This document shows, one piece after another, positions 36,717 through 52,150 of a stretch of 64,000 nt of DNA. The position numbers and the translations under genes were made by a program. Location of the stretch: the NCBI RefSeq assembly GCF_004193775.1, contig NC_041019.1, forward strand, positions 1,991,501 through 2,055,500, written 5' to 3'. This DNA is from Glycine soja. Its lineage: Eukaryota; Streptophyta; Magnoliopsida; Fabales; Fabaceae. The notes beneath the pieces are model-generated. The model ran no database searches, was not told where the DNA came from, and saw only the letters and a list, made by a program, of their open reading frames with translations. Every line of letters starts with the position of its first letter. Within the stretch, counting starts at the first letter, position 1.

Positions 36717-39700
36717 GGGGAGTGAGGCTGAGGGGCGCGGGTGGGTGGAGTTTCCTTATTCAGGAAAAACATTAACGGCTGCCTTTTTATTTTGGGCAAG
36801 TAAGAAATTTCGAAAAGGAGTTTTGTGGGGACTCCTAATTTTGCGTTTTGCTTGCGGCCTCTCTATAAATAAACACACTGCAACCTGCTTGCATCTACTA
36901 TAAATTACTACATAACAAATTTCTCACTTATATTTTGTTCTAACCGTATTTAATTAACTAAAGACTTAATTAGTTGTTGATTAAGAAACAACAATTTATT
37001 CATTTTTTTTCACAAATATTTTTTACAATTAATTATATTTAAGATATTATCTGACGAGGAGTATGGATTCCATACATTTTTGGTTATATTCACGAGGATA
37101 TTTAGTTACTTTTTTATTTTTTTATTAGTTGAAAAATATGTTTAATTATTCGATAAATAAATTTTTTAGTATCTTATTGTGTTTTTTTAAAATATTTTGA
37201 AGTAATATTTTTTAAAATCTTAGTTTTTAATTTTTTATATTTTTTTATTTTATTCATTAATATATTTATTAAAATCCTAATTATCCTTTTAAAATAAATC
37301 ATAATTTTATTATTTTTTATTTATTTTATATTTTTAACTATATTTAATTTTTTCAAACATTTAAAATTTGATAAGTTAATTTTTAGTTATAAACTAGCTT
37401 TTCAGCTTTTAGCGAGCTGATAATAGAAAATTGAAAAATTATCTAATTAAATTATAAGTATTTAAAAAAATTATCTATTAAAGTTACATAAATGATAAAA
37501 ATAATAATTTTTTACCTTAAATAGAAAAGATTAAAAAGAAAATTTAATAAATATTTAAGAACGAAAAGTAAATAAATATAAAAATTATAAGTTAAAAATT
37601 AGTGTTTTGACAAACATTAGTTCAATTAACTTTTAAAAAAATATTAAAAATTATTAAAAGAATTATTTATCAAACATACAAATAAACTTTTAGACTAATA
37701 AAAAAATTAAAATTTAATTAAAATATTTTACCAAACACACTATTAACTTTAAAATGAATGATTAGTATTTTTCTATGTCCCAATATCCTAGGTAGAGCCA
37801 TATAATATCAACAGTAAATTACTTCCTATATTTTCAACACACTTACATTTTTAGCAACTATAAATAAATAAAATTATCTAATTATGTTAGAATAATCTCT
37901 TATTATAGTCAATTTGTGTTCTCAATGATGACAAGTGAATGTGATCAAACCGTTCAGTTGGGTTAGGTTGGATTGCATGTGGGAAAAAAAAATTCTTCAA
38001 CAAATATGACATCCAACTTGAATAATTTAGGTGGTGTTTTGTTTAAATATTAAATTTTTATTTTTTGAAAATGATTTTTATTTTAAAAATTTTAAGATTT
38101 AGAAAATATATATCTAAAATAAAATATTCTAAGCTCACATTGTGTTTTTACTTTTTCACAAAAGCCTGAAAATGTTTTCAGAGGAAATATTTTCAAAATT
38201 TTAAACAAACTTATTCTTATTCTTATTTTCTGTTTTATTTAAAAATAAAATAGTAAACATTCAAACTAAGTACCACCTTGCATAATTCCTTTAAGTATGA
38301 TTTTCTCCTATAAATATGACATCCAAATTGAATAATTTACATTTATATTGATGAAGATTTTATTTTTATCTACCTTTTTATTTTTAGTTTCAAAATTATT
38401 AGATCATATATTATATAATATTATTCAATAGATGTAGCTCAAGCTCAGTCGATAACATACGTTAAATATATAAGATTATAAAATATTAATATATCTTACA
38501 TCTTTAGAAAAGAACAATCAGTTTAAGTGTGTTTAAGTGTGATTTAGTCTTGACCAGTTGATTAATCCATAGTCTATCAAAAGGGTCAAAATTTGTGACA
38601 ATATCTCATGGTCTTATCAAAAATTAAATGTTCTAATTAGAGTGATTAAAAAAATATTATATAATAAATTTTAAGAAATATTATATAGTATTATCGTTAC
38701 TATTATACCACTACAAATTATGTTATAATATATAAAAATATATTGTATTATAACAGTATTATATAATGTAATAAAATAATACATTAGAATAGTATTAAAC
38801 AATGTAATATTTTATAATTCATTTTTTCTACCTATTTTTTGTCTTAGTTTATTCGTCTTTTTTTTTTCTTTTTGCCTGTGAATGAATTTTTTCCACCCAT
38901 TTTCAGTGTGTTTCATGCTTTTTCGAAAAATTATTTTATTCATATGAATTATTTTTCCCAACCATTTATTACTTGTTCGTATAAGGTTTTTGGCCAATTA
39001 TTTTGTCTATTTGCATACTTTTTTTTATTCATGTGAATGATTGTTCCTCTTATTTTCCCTATCTATTTGCATGGATTTTGCCGTGCTTATTTAAATGAGT
39101 TTTTCACTAATCCAAAAATAATAACATTTTTCACTAATCCTTTCCTCTCATTTACATGGATTTTGTTCTCTTTTTTTTTTCTGCTCATTCGTATTTTTCC
39201 CCCTCAATTATATAAACAAACTCATATCATATATAGCTTCCATATGTCATCACACGTTAAGATGAGATCCTCATGCAGTTCCAATTTCCAAACATTGATA
39301 ATGCTGGTAAACATATTATTCGTAGATACATATATAACTCACTTTATACTACTTACAAACTAAGATTTTGGGGTATAAATTGCACAGTAAAAATGCACTA
39401 ACTCGTTTACTAATGGATATTGGCAAAATATAAAATATGATGCATAATATGGCGGGACCTAAAGAAGATTGTGCAATTCATTGCATGTTGAGAAATGCGC
39501 ACATATATATTCTCTCTATTTCAATTAATATGTATGTGTACACTATTATGTATGAATTATGATGTATGGTATAGATCGAAGAGACGAGGTGAGATTTTTA
39601 TTGGGGCACATAGTTGAGTGAGATTTTTATTGAATCTCTTTGTTTTGGTGTTTTTGGAATTGGGTGAGGGTGGAGTTGAGTATCAAAGTGTCTGCGTCGT

Positions 39701-41400
39701 CGTCTTCATCATGATCATGTTTATGGTTGCTTTTCTTTTCTGAGAGAAAAAAAAAAAAAAAGAGAGAGATGCTGCGTCCACTTACTTTCTGTGGGCCAAC
39801 TACCACAGTCATCCTCATTATCTCATTACGTCGTCTGTGTAACTCTGATTTTTTTTTTTATTCCTTCAAGTATAGTTTCATTAAGTTTTAGTCTTTAAAA
39901 AAAAAACTTATTAGTTTTTATTATTTTCTGAAATAATATGTACCGCTACTAAGTAATTACGCGATAAACATTATTATTGAGTAATCTGGCGAGTTTCCCA
40001 TTCTTAAATTCAACTCACTTAAAACTATTCCTTGCTATATATATTAAGAGTGGTGAATAAATCCATCATTTAAGCACTGAGATGCTTTTTTTTACTGTTG
40101 CCCCCACTGACTTACCATTTGCGTTTACTGAGAGATAATCACATTTTTTTTTGGAAGTGCATATAATTGATTCAACTCGCGGTCCAAAAGATTTTTATTT
40201 TTTTAATCCAGCAGTTAAGTTTATTATTACCCACTAATCCAATACCGAAAGTCAAATCAACACTTTCATAAAAAAATGTTTGAAGTAAGATAATGCTTTC
40301 TTATTTTTATATTAAGAAAAATTATTATTGTCCCCTAATTTATTCAACCAGTAAGCATGCTTATTTTTTTAAATAAGATTTTAAATTTAAAAATTATGTG
40401 TGAAAAAATTTTCACAAAAAATTAATCTTATACATGTTTTTTACTTAAATAAATTTATTTCTATAAAAAATTACTTATCATCCCAGATAAAAATTATTAC
40501 GTCAAATTATCAATTTTAGTAATGATTTATTATGAGATTTTATATCGCTTATTAATTTGGTAACCTTACATTATATTTTAAATTATGCAAACTTGACTAC
40601 AAACACATAGCAATCCGTCCGAGAATCTCCCAAATTATAGATAATAGATTATTCATCGAGTCAAATGTTAGCCAGCGTTACACTGGTCAGAGATCCAAGT
40701 CAATGTGTAACTTTTGAGAGTGGAGAGTAAAGTAAGAGTGAGATGGGAAAATAATTATTATGACCAGTTTATTTTGTTTTATTTTTAATTTATGAAATTA
40801 TCTTTTTTTAATTTGTTTTTGGTATAAATATTAGAAAATAAAAATGTATTTATTTTTGTAGAGACAAATATCTCCAATTAGAGATAATTCTAAATAATTT
40901 TATTCAACTCAACTAAAACTACTGTAAATAATAAAGTTATTATTTTTAAATTTTGAATACCATTGGATATTTAGAATTTGAACATGAAACTCCCAATTAA
41001 ATTAAATTAATTTTTCGTCAATTATGTTTTATAAATTAAAAGTAAAAATAGAAAAAATTGTAATAATACTTACTACAAAATGAGTTATGCTAAAAAAACG
41101 ATGTTAACAATTATTAAATAATACTAATTTTCTGAAAATCAAGATTAACAAAGTAGATTTATTAACAAAAATGTTATCACACATTTATTAACATCAGTTG
41201 TCATGTTAATTGGGCAATATTAAATACATATTTTTAAAAGTGTGTGATATTCATATAATCTTTTATAGATTTTTATTCTGCAAAACTATTTGTATTATTT
41301 AATCTATATTTATTTTTGTCACGTTGAAGTAATGTATAAAGTATTTTAAGAATTAACGATATGAAAATATGAGTTGATGAATAAAATTAAAAGAAAAGGA
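36717..41400. other. AT-rich intergenic region upstream of SMXL
   Basis: Bases 36717 to about 37000 hold the 5' UTR and promoter side of the minus-strand SMXL gene. Beyond this the sequence is extremely AT-rich, and 37380-37750 has hAT-like words (TTATAAACTAGCTTTTCAGC, CCAAACACAC) of old transposon remnants. No gene could be supported. Confidence 0.45.
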
Positions 41401-43551
41401 GAAAGGGTCAAAGGTCCCTTCAACAAGCATCATTCATCACTGCTTTTCCACGTGGCCTGAAGAAGCATCCCCTATCAGCATCAGGTTGCTTTTTTACATT
41501 TCTTTCCCACTTTAGGTAAAAAAAGCTATGGATTTGACGTCCATTTTGTTGTTACCTTGTGTGTTCGCTTTGCCAACGTTTTCAATTACTTTTCTTTTCT
41601 TTTCCTTTTTTTTAAATCACTCCAAATACCAAACACCCTCTCCAATTTTGGGACCTCCTCTCCATAATACAATTATAGTGATATGAACTTGCTTCCACAA
41701 CCCTACCCTGCTGGCTGCTGCTACATATTCTTCCATTCCTCACTCCTTTTTTTATCATAGTCCTATCTGGGTTTAAAATTCCCACCTGGTAATTTAGACT
41801 ATTTAATGACAAAAGTAGCATTACATCAATCTCTGTTACCTTTTTCCTTGTTATTAATTATTTTGTTTTAATTAATCTTGTTATGTTTGTAATTGAATTT
41901 GAGTAGATGCATTCACATAATAAATAGTTTTTATACTTCTATTCGATTATAAATTATGATGTAAGATACATTTATTGAATTTTTTAATAAATATCTTAAA
42001 AAAGATATCAAGTGCATGATTGGTTTCACATGCATACGTGTTTTTAGATAAATTTTTATATGTTTAATTTTTTGTTAAAATATAGATTATAGTTATAGAA
42101 TTGATTTTAGATTAAGAAAATTTTGAATAAATTTTAGGTTGAATGAAAAAAAAATTGTTAAATTTTGCTATTAATTTTCTTTCTAGTGGAAAAAGACTTT
42201 GTATGTATTAACAATTTAATATTATTTTATATTTTTATTCAACCACAAATTATTATTTTTGATAAATTTATTGACTTTTATAAAATTACTTTAAAAATAT
42301 GCAAATAATAATACGTAATGTAATAAACATATTTCACAGTCGGTATATCACTGTCAAATTCTTCTTTTTAAGTAAATAAAAAATTAAATATAAATCATAT
42401 TACTTCAAAATTATTTTTGTAAAATGAATTTGATTCAAAATTATGACAATGTGTGAAAATTAAAGTCATTGAATTTTATGGCAATTGCTTCATTTAAAAA
42501 TAAAAATAAAATGAAGTAGTATTATCTTATTAGCTATTAAGGACGAGTTTAGTTAATTAAAGTATATGTAAGTTTGATTGGATGAATTAATTAAACACAT
42601 GCAACACAAATCTATCATGTTGAATGTCGTTTGTTTTTACTTTCGTTTTCCTTTTTGCACATGTCCACTAAAGATTAATTCAGCTGGAGGTGCATGCATG
42701 TTTAGAGAACTGCAAAATAAATGGGAACATACAGCTAATAATGTTCAACCAGATGAGGGAAACCGCGATGGGATTGACAGCAATCAGATGAAATGTTGAG
42801 CGTGAGAGAGAAAGAAGAGCAGCATAGGATTCGTAGGACAGTGTTTGATAACGAGAGGGAGATTGATTTCAGAAATGAAGACAAGCCAAAAGATCCAAGT
42901 GTCATGCCACAAAATAACAAGTTGAGGGGGCACAATCTCGCATTAATGGTTTACCAACAGATCATACAATTTTCTTCTTCCAACCAATAACATTTCAAAC
43001 ATCAAATTAGTGATAAGTGTCTCTGCTATTTATCTTCCCCAGTTAATCATTTTCTCGTTGAGCCAGTCTCGAAATTGTGTTATTACTTATCAGAGACTGT
43101 ATGTCTCACCAAGTCAAAACGTTGTAGTATGTTGTGGATTGCTTAATTTTAGGCATCACAATAAAAATCGACTATGTAGATATCAATTCGATCCTATTTT
43201 AAGTTTGATGGAAAAAAATCTATTTTGACAAGTTTTACCGAGTTGGAGAAGCAAACTTTTTGCCCCGCTCCCATACCCGTTCGTTATATATATTTTTATA
43301 TTATTAATAACATAATTATATATTTATATATAATTCTATTATATATATATTATGTGTAATTGTTAATTATATAGTTATGTAATTTCGTATTTTAGTTTTT
43401 TTATAATTATTAAAAATACAAAATAATTATTTTAATAGCTAAATAAATAATTTTATAATTGTAATACTAATTATAAAAAAATTAAAAATAATGCATGTAA
43501 CTAAAAATATAATTTAACTCTTAAATATGTTTATATTATTTATTCTTTATT

Positions 43552-43588
<37 letters not shown>

Positions 43589-46500
43589 ATTGAATTAAAA
43601 TATAATTAATAATTTAATCTATAATTTATTTAAAGTATATGAATAAATATTATTATTTAAAAATGTGAGATGAATTTTTTGTGGGTTTTCTCGAATCCAA
43701 TAGAATTCGATGAAGATGAAATTGAATTTTATTTTTTCATCCCACCTTTAATAAATCCATAATTAAACCCACTTTACCTTTTATAAGGATGGAGATGAAG
43801 ATAAGCAAACCCACTTTCAACCCATCCCTTTGTTATCTCTAGTTGCTTTAGGCTAAGTTGTTGGTAAAGGGTCTATAAAGGTCTATGCAAATAATTGTAT
43901 GGTAGTAACATGAATAGTCATTTTCACACATGACATCAATATTGATATTTAATTTTGTTTGCAGTCATGTACCCACGTAAAATTTGGAGCTATTTAGGTT
44001 ATTGATAAAGAATTTCGTTATTTGAACAACAATTATATTATATAAGTACTTTTATCTTCCACTTTTTTTTTTTAATTTTTTTTCGTACACATGCATATTA
44101 AAAATATAATTAAACTAAATTTAGGAGACATTTTTCATTGTTACTTTTTAATGTACACGAAATATTTTTTTCTTGTTAGAATTAAACCTTCTAGATCTTT
44201 TGTTATTTTGAGTCAAGTTATTGAAAAATAAAAATAGCAAAAGCTACATACAAGTGGTTTCATAATGATATATATATGAATTGTCGTTTTCATAAAAGTT
44301 ATTAATATTGATATATCAATTTTATCATTTTCATAATTACATCTTTTTTATACTCCCATGAAACAGGGAAATATGGAAACGATCGAGTTACATATTTTTA
44401 GGAAAAAAATGTTTCATGTCTATATAGCATTTTTTTGTGTGGGAAAGAATATAATATTTTGTTCCTAATGGAAAATGAGTTAAAATCTCAAAAGTTGGCT
44501 TTCACTCTACAGCATGGTCGGCAACTAATTTCCTTGTCAACTGAAATCTTCCCAAAGAATTAGTTACTTTTTTTTTTATACTAAAAATAAGACGATGCAT
44601 CTACCTACAACATGGGTCAGCAACTGCCCCAACTCCTTTAATTTTGAGTGAAAATCTATCAAAATTGTTCTTCTTTTAATAAATAAAAATATAGGTGTGA
44701 GGATTAATAGATATTTGCTACTCAAGTCTATATTGACATTGACTACTCTTCAAAGTAAAAGTAAATATTGGTGCCCTGGCAAGAAGCACCCACTAAATTC
44801 TTTTAATAAAGCAATAAACCCAATACCCTTTTTCTCCTGTAAATTTTTTCATACTAAATAGCAAGCCCGTATTTGAATTTTGGAATTTTGTGTATTAGTA
44901 AGTATATTGTATGTCCATTGTCAAATTGATTAGCCCGTACAATCCTACTTTTTTTTTTGAAACAGTACAAACACACATGTAGTGTTAAGTTCTTTAATCA
45001 TACCACCACTATACTCCAAAATGTTTCATATCCTTGTTTGTTTTTTTATTTTTATTTATTTTTTATTTCATACGAAAAGGTTAGCTTTTAAAATGCCAAT
45101 AAAAGAATAGAGAACCCAATGCTTCTACTTGTTTATTTTTTTTTTATCTTATTAGCAGGACAATAATTAGAAAATATAATTAACTAAGGCTATTGATCAT
45201 CGATCCCTTTCTACTTTGCTAGTAAATTCAATATTCAATAATAAGATTAATTAAATAGACTATCCCACTTCGAAGAATATTTCTTTAATTCAAAAGCTAG
45301 CCTCTTAATGAAGTTAACTTCTAGTGCTTAATATTCTAAGTATGTTTGACTATTTGCTAATTGATAATTTGGCATCATGAAGATCGACATGTGTCCACTT
45401 CCAATATACTTTGCGTTCAAAGTATAAAAATTAGTTAAATTACCATGAGGGTTATCATTTGATTATTATCATCACGTACGAGATTTTTTCTTATCCATGC
45501 TAGCTATCTACTATCACAATCACTATTGTCCACTAACGGGGCACTATATTTTCTGCCCTGGATAAATAAAAAGGTCACAAGCTACGTGTATCAATTTGCG
45601 TCCACAAATACTTTTGCTCTGTTTAATGATACATACACACATGACATGGAAAAACAAGCTATATTATAGAGTTTCGTACAAGCTTCTTGGCACTGTCATT
45701 TTCGTGGCATCTGAGGGGACCAAAAAGACATACATTCTTTGTCCCACCGAATATAACTCGCTGAGATTTTCTGGGGAAACAAACGATCTGCATAATTTTC
45801 TGATGAAGAAAGTTAAAAGGAAGAGAATCTGCAGTTGGAAGATCTCTCAGCTCACGAATCTCTAATGTTGATGGCTTGCTTTTCACACTAACATTAAAGT
45901 TCGTGTGTGTTTGTGATCAATTAATTAATGTTGAGTTTTAATCAATGGAGTATCAGTTTATATATATTTATGACAGCAGCACTAAACTTTAAGAAAATAT
46001 ATACCACTGAATTGTACAATCAATCAGCATGACGGCATCTGTATATGATGCAAATGATAGTACAATTTATTTATTTTATATTAAAAATGATTTCTGATTA
46101 ACTAATATTATAAAGAACTTTTATACTAATGTATTTCTATTAAACTCTTTTTAATAATGTCTTAAAGTTTCAAAAACATTTTCGACCATTCAGTTTGAAT
46201 GATTCTTTTTAGAAAATAAACTGAGTATTTTAACTATACATGTTACTGCTACATTGGTTTATAAAGATGTTTAATTATAGCAAAGGTAGAATATTTGTTG
46301 GATATTTTGAGAGTGTTTAATTTAAAAGTTCTTTTTGATATTTTGAATTTCATGCATATTTCTAATTGCTTTTAATAGAGAATACATTCGTCCCTGCCAA
46401 AAAAAAAATATAAGAGTGTCCAGAATTGAATCAAATTGTTTTAAGTCATCAACCCAATTAAAAAAATACAACAAGAAATCAATCAATTGACAATCGAAAA

Positions 46501-49500
46501 ATCCGAAAATAAAAAACCATATTTTTATTGTACTTTGTTTCAGGTTTTGGTTCCTATTATTAAAAACTAAACCAAACAAAATTCCTAGTTCCCACCTTTA
46601 ACATACCTATATTATATTGATTTATAGCATTATCTTCTTGAAGTATCTTAAACTTTTGATAATGATAATTTGCGATTCTATGTGTGTTGGATATGTTGGT
46701 TAAGTTAAAGTATGAGTTAACGACACTAAGAGTATATGACTAGTTGGCTATAAATAATTTATAATATATTTTCTTATAAGAGATTTGTAATGAAATACAT
46801 AATTTTGGGTGTTCTTTTATTATTCTATTATTTTTTAGGAGTAACTTATGTAAATATTGTTTTTAAAAAGTTAATATTTACTCAATTCTTGACGTTAATT
46901 ATGGAGAAGCCATATGTATGTGACCTATTTCAAGAGTGAGCATAAATATCTGTTTAGGATTTCAATTGTTCATTTGTTCTGGAGTTTTGAATGTTGATTA
47001 TATGCTTGTGTTGGTGAGATTCAATGTTAAAATGTAGTTTTCATCCGTTTGTTTATCCATTTATATGCGTGTTTATTCACTGTCTCCCTTATGTTTTTTA
47101 ATCAAAGCTTCTGCAGAAGTATCCCACCTGAAAGGTAAAAAGAATAGTGCTTGCTACCAGTACCAGTATCCTAGTTGTGCTTGCTACCGGTGCTTGTCTA
47201 CCTTTTCAACTTAATCATATTATAGTATAGCTCTAGCTAGTTTTGCAGTTTATTATTTACTGTAGTCTACCCTTTTATTGTAAAGATTTCTACGTTGAAA
47301 ATTTTGTAGTGAATGATACAAATATAATGAATATATGATGAAACTTAGAAAAGGCTTGAGATTTATTGGACAAAATATAGATGCAGTTTCACAAATATTT
47401 TTAGTGTTATTTTTTTCAATCAGAATGAAAGTATTTTGATAATATGCATAATAAAGGTTTAAGTTTTCTTTTAAATGTCAACTTGAATTATTGAGGTGAA
47501 ATTTTAATTTTGATTGAAAAATTGTATTTTAAGTTTTGTCTTTTTTCTTGAAAACACAGTGCAATTTATATTGTTATTTTCATTTCTGTGTTCTTCTAAG
47601 TTCTAAACCCAATTTCAAAGGGGAGAATCTGCAACTGAACCAAATGATTAAACTAAAAAAACAAGCTAGAAAAGAAAAGTAAAGAAAAAAAGAGATTGTT
47701 TTACTAGTCCCCTCCTATGTAGTTGAAACCAGTCTGCTGTTCCATTCCTAAGTTACTTTTCATATAAAGATGTGATAATATTTGACTTTCACCTTCTTGA
47801 TGGCCCATGGACCACTTCTTAGTAGTGGCTAGTGCGCATGAATTGTATTCTTAAGTCCTTTGTCCCCTTTCTTCTATTATGCCTTTTCCCAGCTGCACTT
47901 TCTGCTTTATTTTTAATCAATTCCATTCCTTTTCGTATATAAGTTTTCTCCCTGCTGACATTTATTCTTCCATATGAAAAAGTTGTTTGAATCCTCTATG
48001 ATGTGTCCTTTTTTATTTTTATTTTTAATTTGGGTATCTCTTTTACATTAAATTGAAAAATTCTTTATTCACCAAAAGGGAAGGGGGGATGCATAGGTGT
48101 ATACAGATGTTGGATGTTTACTAGGGTTATATTAGATACTCATATGGCTGTTCATCTTAAAAAAAGAAATCCAAAGTCAGAGTTCTAAGCCACTTGTCAA
48201 TTGTCATAACCCAAAATTCTTCCTTCCCAACTGTAATATTCGACTATACTTTTCTAAAAGCTATAATCATAACGCATTTTAGCCTTTACTCCAATCCTAC
48301 TTTGTTACTTCCACATTGTTAATGGCAATCAGTTGAACCTATATATAAACCACCACTAAAGAAGTGCTTTTTTTTTTTTCCTTCCTAATTTTATTTTAAT
48401 GTACTATGAAAGCTATCTATCCGAATTATTCCTTTTAGAAAAGTGAAAAAAATTCCAATATAAGATTTTGTATATTTTATAATATTTATAAAAATAACTG
48501 TTTTATGGCCACTTTAATATGGTTACATAAAAAGTAAATAAAACATTTCGATACACGTTTTTCTTTTTCTTTTTTATTATGATTAATTAATTTGTATAAT
48601 TATTATTTTGACCCGATTTGAGGAAATTTCATTATAACGATCAAGTGACCAGCAAATTTCTTTTTGTGTCCATATCAGTTACGTGGAGCGAATATTTTTC
48701 TGCAAAAAAATGAGTAGCTGCATTCCAAAAGAATAATACGTCAGTGAATGATATGCAGATTTAATAGAATCAAATGATATAAATAATTGACTATACATGC
48801 TTTATAAAAGAAATGAAAGTTGTATAGTGATTCTACTATGGGTTCCTTATTAATTTCTGCATATTGAACCAAAGCATCAATTGTATATATATGACAAATT
48901 ATATATTATTATTTTAAATCGACAGAATTAAAATTTTAAAGAATTGTAACACTACTTTTATTTAGAAATAAATGAAAATTTCAAGATGCATAAAATTATA
49001 TAAATATCTAAATACACTTATCCGCGCATTTTTTCTTCGTAATTTTTTAGTTCAGTAACTTGATATAAAATTTCCACAGTAATATAGTTTAATTTACACA
49101 ACTAAAGCAAACTAGTTTATGAAAGATGTTTTTTTTTTTATTGGTGAAAAACTAAAAACTAGATTATAAATTATATATAAAATACAGTATAATTATTAAG
49201 CAACGACAAAGACAGACTTTGACGTTTCGGCCGCACTAAGGATTTTCTATATATTTTGAACGTGATGTGCTATAGGTTTACCTTTTCGTGGCAATACATT
49301 CACCAGAAAGTGGGGTAGGCCACAGATGCAAATGGAAGCCACTGTTGCTGCCTCAATTCAACAATCCTAACTGAACAGAAAGCAAAGCAGCTTATTATAT
49401 TAAGTGTTTGTTCAGTTCATAGTTCATTAGACTTGTTACATAAAGTGTAACTATTTTAGTTAATGTTAGTATTCCATACATAAAAGTAACAGCTTTGATT

Positions 49501-51928
49501 ATCACCTGTTGAAAAATTTAATTAATTGATCTATTTTTAGTAGTGTTTTTTTTCATAAAATTCAAACAGAAGATCTTATTTAAAAAAAATTGAATTCGAT
49601 TTCACTTAATAATTTGACGGGTAATACATATATATTCCCAATTTCAATAATGGCGTGTTTGATTATTTTATTTTAATAACCCCTAATTAAATTGAATTAA
49701 GGATGCAATATTTATAGTCAATGTTCTACTACACTCATTACGTGTCCCCTCACAAAGAAAGAGAGAAAGAAATTAAACTAAAATCTAATCGTCACACAGA
49801 ATCGGAAATCTTATCAACGGAAGCAATTCGTACCAAGAAAACATTAATGTTACAAAAAGTGAAGATTGGTCTATTCTAAGGCCAACAACCATACAAAATG
49901 AAATCAAATTGCTTATGCTAAATGAATCCTTGCTGATTGTAATTGCAAGGGTGGAGTTAAAGTGACCACGAATATATTCAAAAACACTCTCACTTGAAGG
50001 ATTGAATAATCTCACTCACTCCTTGAGCACCATAGCACAACATGCTTGTCGCATAAAGGGCTAGTGAGATAGGACTACACTCCTTCTCTCTCAAAATTTT
50101 AATTTGCTTTTCCTGAAAACATGTTCTGATATGCTTCAACCATATCTTGAAATGAGATCATTACTTTCTTAGGATTAACAGTGATTCATAATGAAGGGGG
50201 TTGATGCCAAGGCATGCAAGTCCAATATTTAGTTTTATTTTTTTTTGCAAAAAGTGGATCCCCTACTGGTGACATGACCCTGAAATGAGCACCAAAAGAA
50301 GTTGAACAAGGTGAAGAGAGCAAGACATGACTCCAATATCAATAATTTGAGAAGGGCACCAGACAGGGGCCACCCCCTTCAGCAGAACAATCAGCCCACA
50401 ATCCGTACATTATTAAGCCTTACAGAAGGGGGCCTCCAATACTTGCATAATTGTTGTGCAACACCTATGTTTACTTTGCAGTCCAAATTTTTTTTAAAAA
50501 TAAGAATCTTGATTTATTTGACAAAATTACTTTTGGTTAGTAGAAGTGAAAATCAAACATTCATTTAATTAGCTAGTAGTATCTTCCATGCATGTTTCTT
50601 TTGCTCATGTAGGATCCAAGTGTTTATAGTGCTTTTTGTCCCCACAGTGATCACCACTTTACCATATAATCACTAAAGTTGAACAACATAAAAAAAAAAA
50701 ATTAGTAGGAGAGAGAGAATGTTGTTGCGTCCCTTCTCTTTGTGAGGATTCCTATTCTTTGGTATGTGTGGGATTGTGCCCCAGTAGAAGGATGTGATCC
50801 ATGAACTGTGGAAAAAGTTTTTCTTTATCAGGTAAAGAAGAAAAATATGAATGGGGGATAAAAGGAGAACGTCAAAAATATAAATTAAAACCACTCTTGC
50901 TTTTCCTTCATGGCTTAAATAATTTTTTTACTATAATACGTTTCTTTTGTGTGTGTGGGTCAAAAGTTTTTTTCTTTTTCCTTTATTTTATAATTGAATT
51001 TGTTCTCTGTGTTTTTATCAGTTGTAAGGAAGATCGTGTTAGAAATATAAGTAAGGATTTATAAATTTTCATAGAGCTTAGTTTTAAGATAGTTTTTTTA
51101 GGTAAGTCCTGTTTTTTTTTTCTGCAAAATCAATTTTAGGCAAGTCTTAAGATAGTTAAAGCTTGACAAACGTGAGTTTTTAAATTAGCAATCGGGACTT
51201 TGATCATCCTCAAATTATTTTTTCACTATATTTAGATTTGCACACGCAAAAAAGGAGAGAATTTATTCTTTGTCTAATTTCAACCTAATCTTTTTTTATT
51301 TTTATTTCCACGAGAAGTTTGCTAAAGATAAGGGAAATGTAAAATGCTGTTTTTTTTTTCTTTTTTTTTTAATCTTCTTTATTATTTTGAATCTAAATTT
51401 GGAGAAAAGACATACACACTGGCTAAAAAATAACCTAGCTACCATTCATTCTTTTGAGAGACCCGCATCAAATAGGATATTAATCTAATAGGTTCGTTCT
51501 TTATGTAGTTTAATTTTTAGTTCACCTGTAGGAGTCAATTAGATCTATTTAATAGGGTTTGTTTCTTTTAAAAAAATAGTAAATTAGCATTTTGCAAGGA
51601 GAAGTAAATGTGGTAAAGTGGATTGATTCACACTCACCTCTCCAAAGGCAAAAATGGGACAAGGATAGATTGACCATTTTTTTTGTTTAAAACGGATAAG
51701 AAATCCTAATCCATCCTTAAAGGATAATCCCATTTAAAAAATTAAAACTAATAACATGAAAAAGAAAAATAATATGATTCTTAGAAAATGCTCAACAGAA
51801 TGAGATGTAGAGCCTCTTAATTTGTTTAATTTTTTTTTGAAAACTCTCTTCTGTTATTTTTTTAAAAAAACTTTATTTAATAAAGTTACTTTTTGAAGAC
51901 TGTTTTCAAAATAAATACCTATTTTCTA
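41401..51928. other. AT-rich intergenic region, no supported gene
   Basis: Short, less AT-rich patches occur at 41400-41820, 42570-42990 (two adjacent frames, 42578-42799 and 42793-42990, hydrophilic and Glu/Lys/Asp-rich), 45590-45870 (89-codon frame) and 50280-50470. None has a domain I recognise, convincing splice sites or a promoter. They may be exon relics or chance. Confidence 0.4.
43557..43587. repeat. (AT)n microsatellite, about 15 units
   Basis: Uninterrupted AT dinucleotides within AT-rich intergenic DNA. Confidence 0.9.
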
Positions 51929-52150
51929 ATTTATAAACAAAAAACTATAATATTGCTTCATTTTTTCGTATTTCTATTATTTATAAACAAAAATCTAGAA
52001 TATTGCTTCATTTTTTTTTCATATTTCCATTCTAATTTATAAAGAAAAAACTAGAATATTTCTTTATTTTATTCATATTTCTATTATTTATTTATAAACA
52101 AAAATCTAGAATACTGCTTCATTTTTTTCATATTTCTATTATTTATTTAT
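51929..52150 (+). repeat. Minisatellite, four imperfect copies of a 50-56 bp unit
   Basis: Copies start at about 51930, 51980, 52036 and 52091. Each begins TTTATAAACAAAAA, followed by CTAGAATATTGCTTCATTTT and ATATTTCTATTA. Copies 2 and 4 share AAAATCTAGAAT, while 1 and 3 share AAAAAACT, which suggests duplication of a two-unit block. Confidence 0.8.

Noticed and set aside
35782..36903. Several long frames on both strands over SMXL exon 1
   Set aside because: Byproducts of the high GC of exon 1; Arg/Gly/Pro-rich translations with no domain, overlapping a clear gene.
51929..52150. CRISPR-like array
   Set aside because: Units have no unique spacers between conserved repeats and the genome is a plant's; it is an AT-rich minisatellite.
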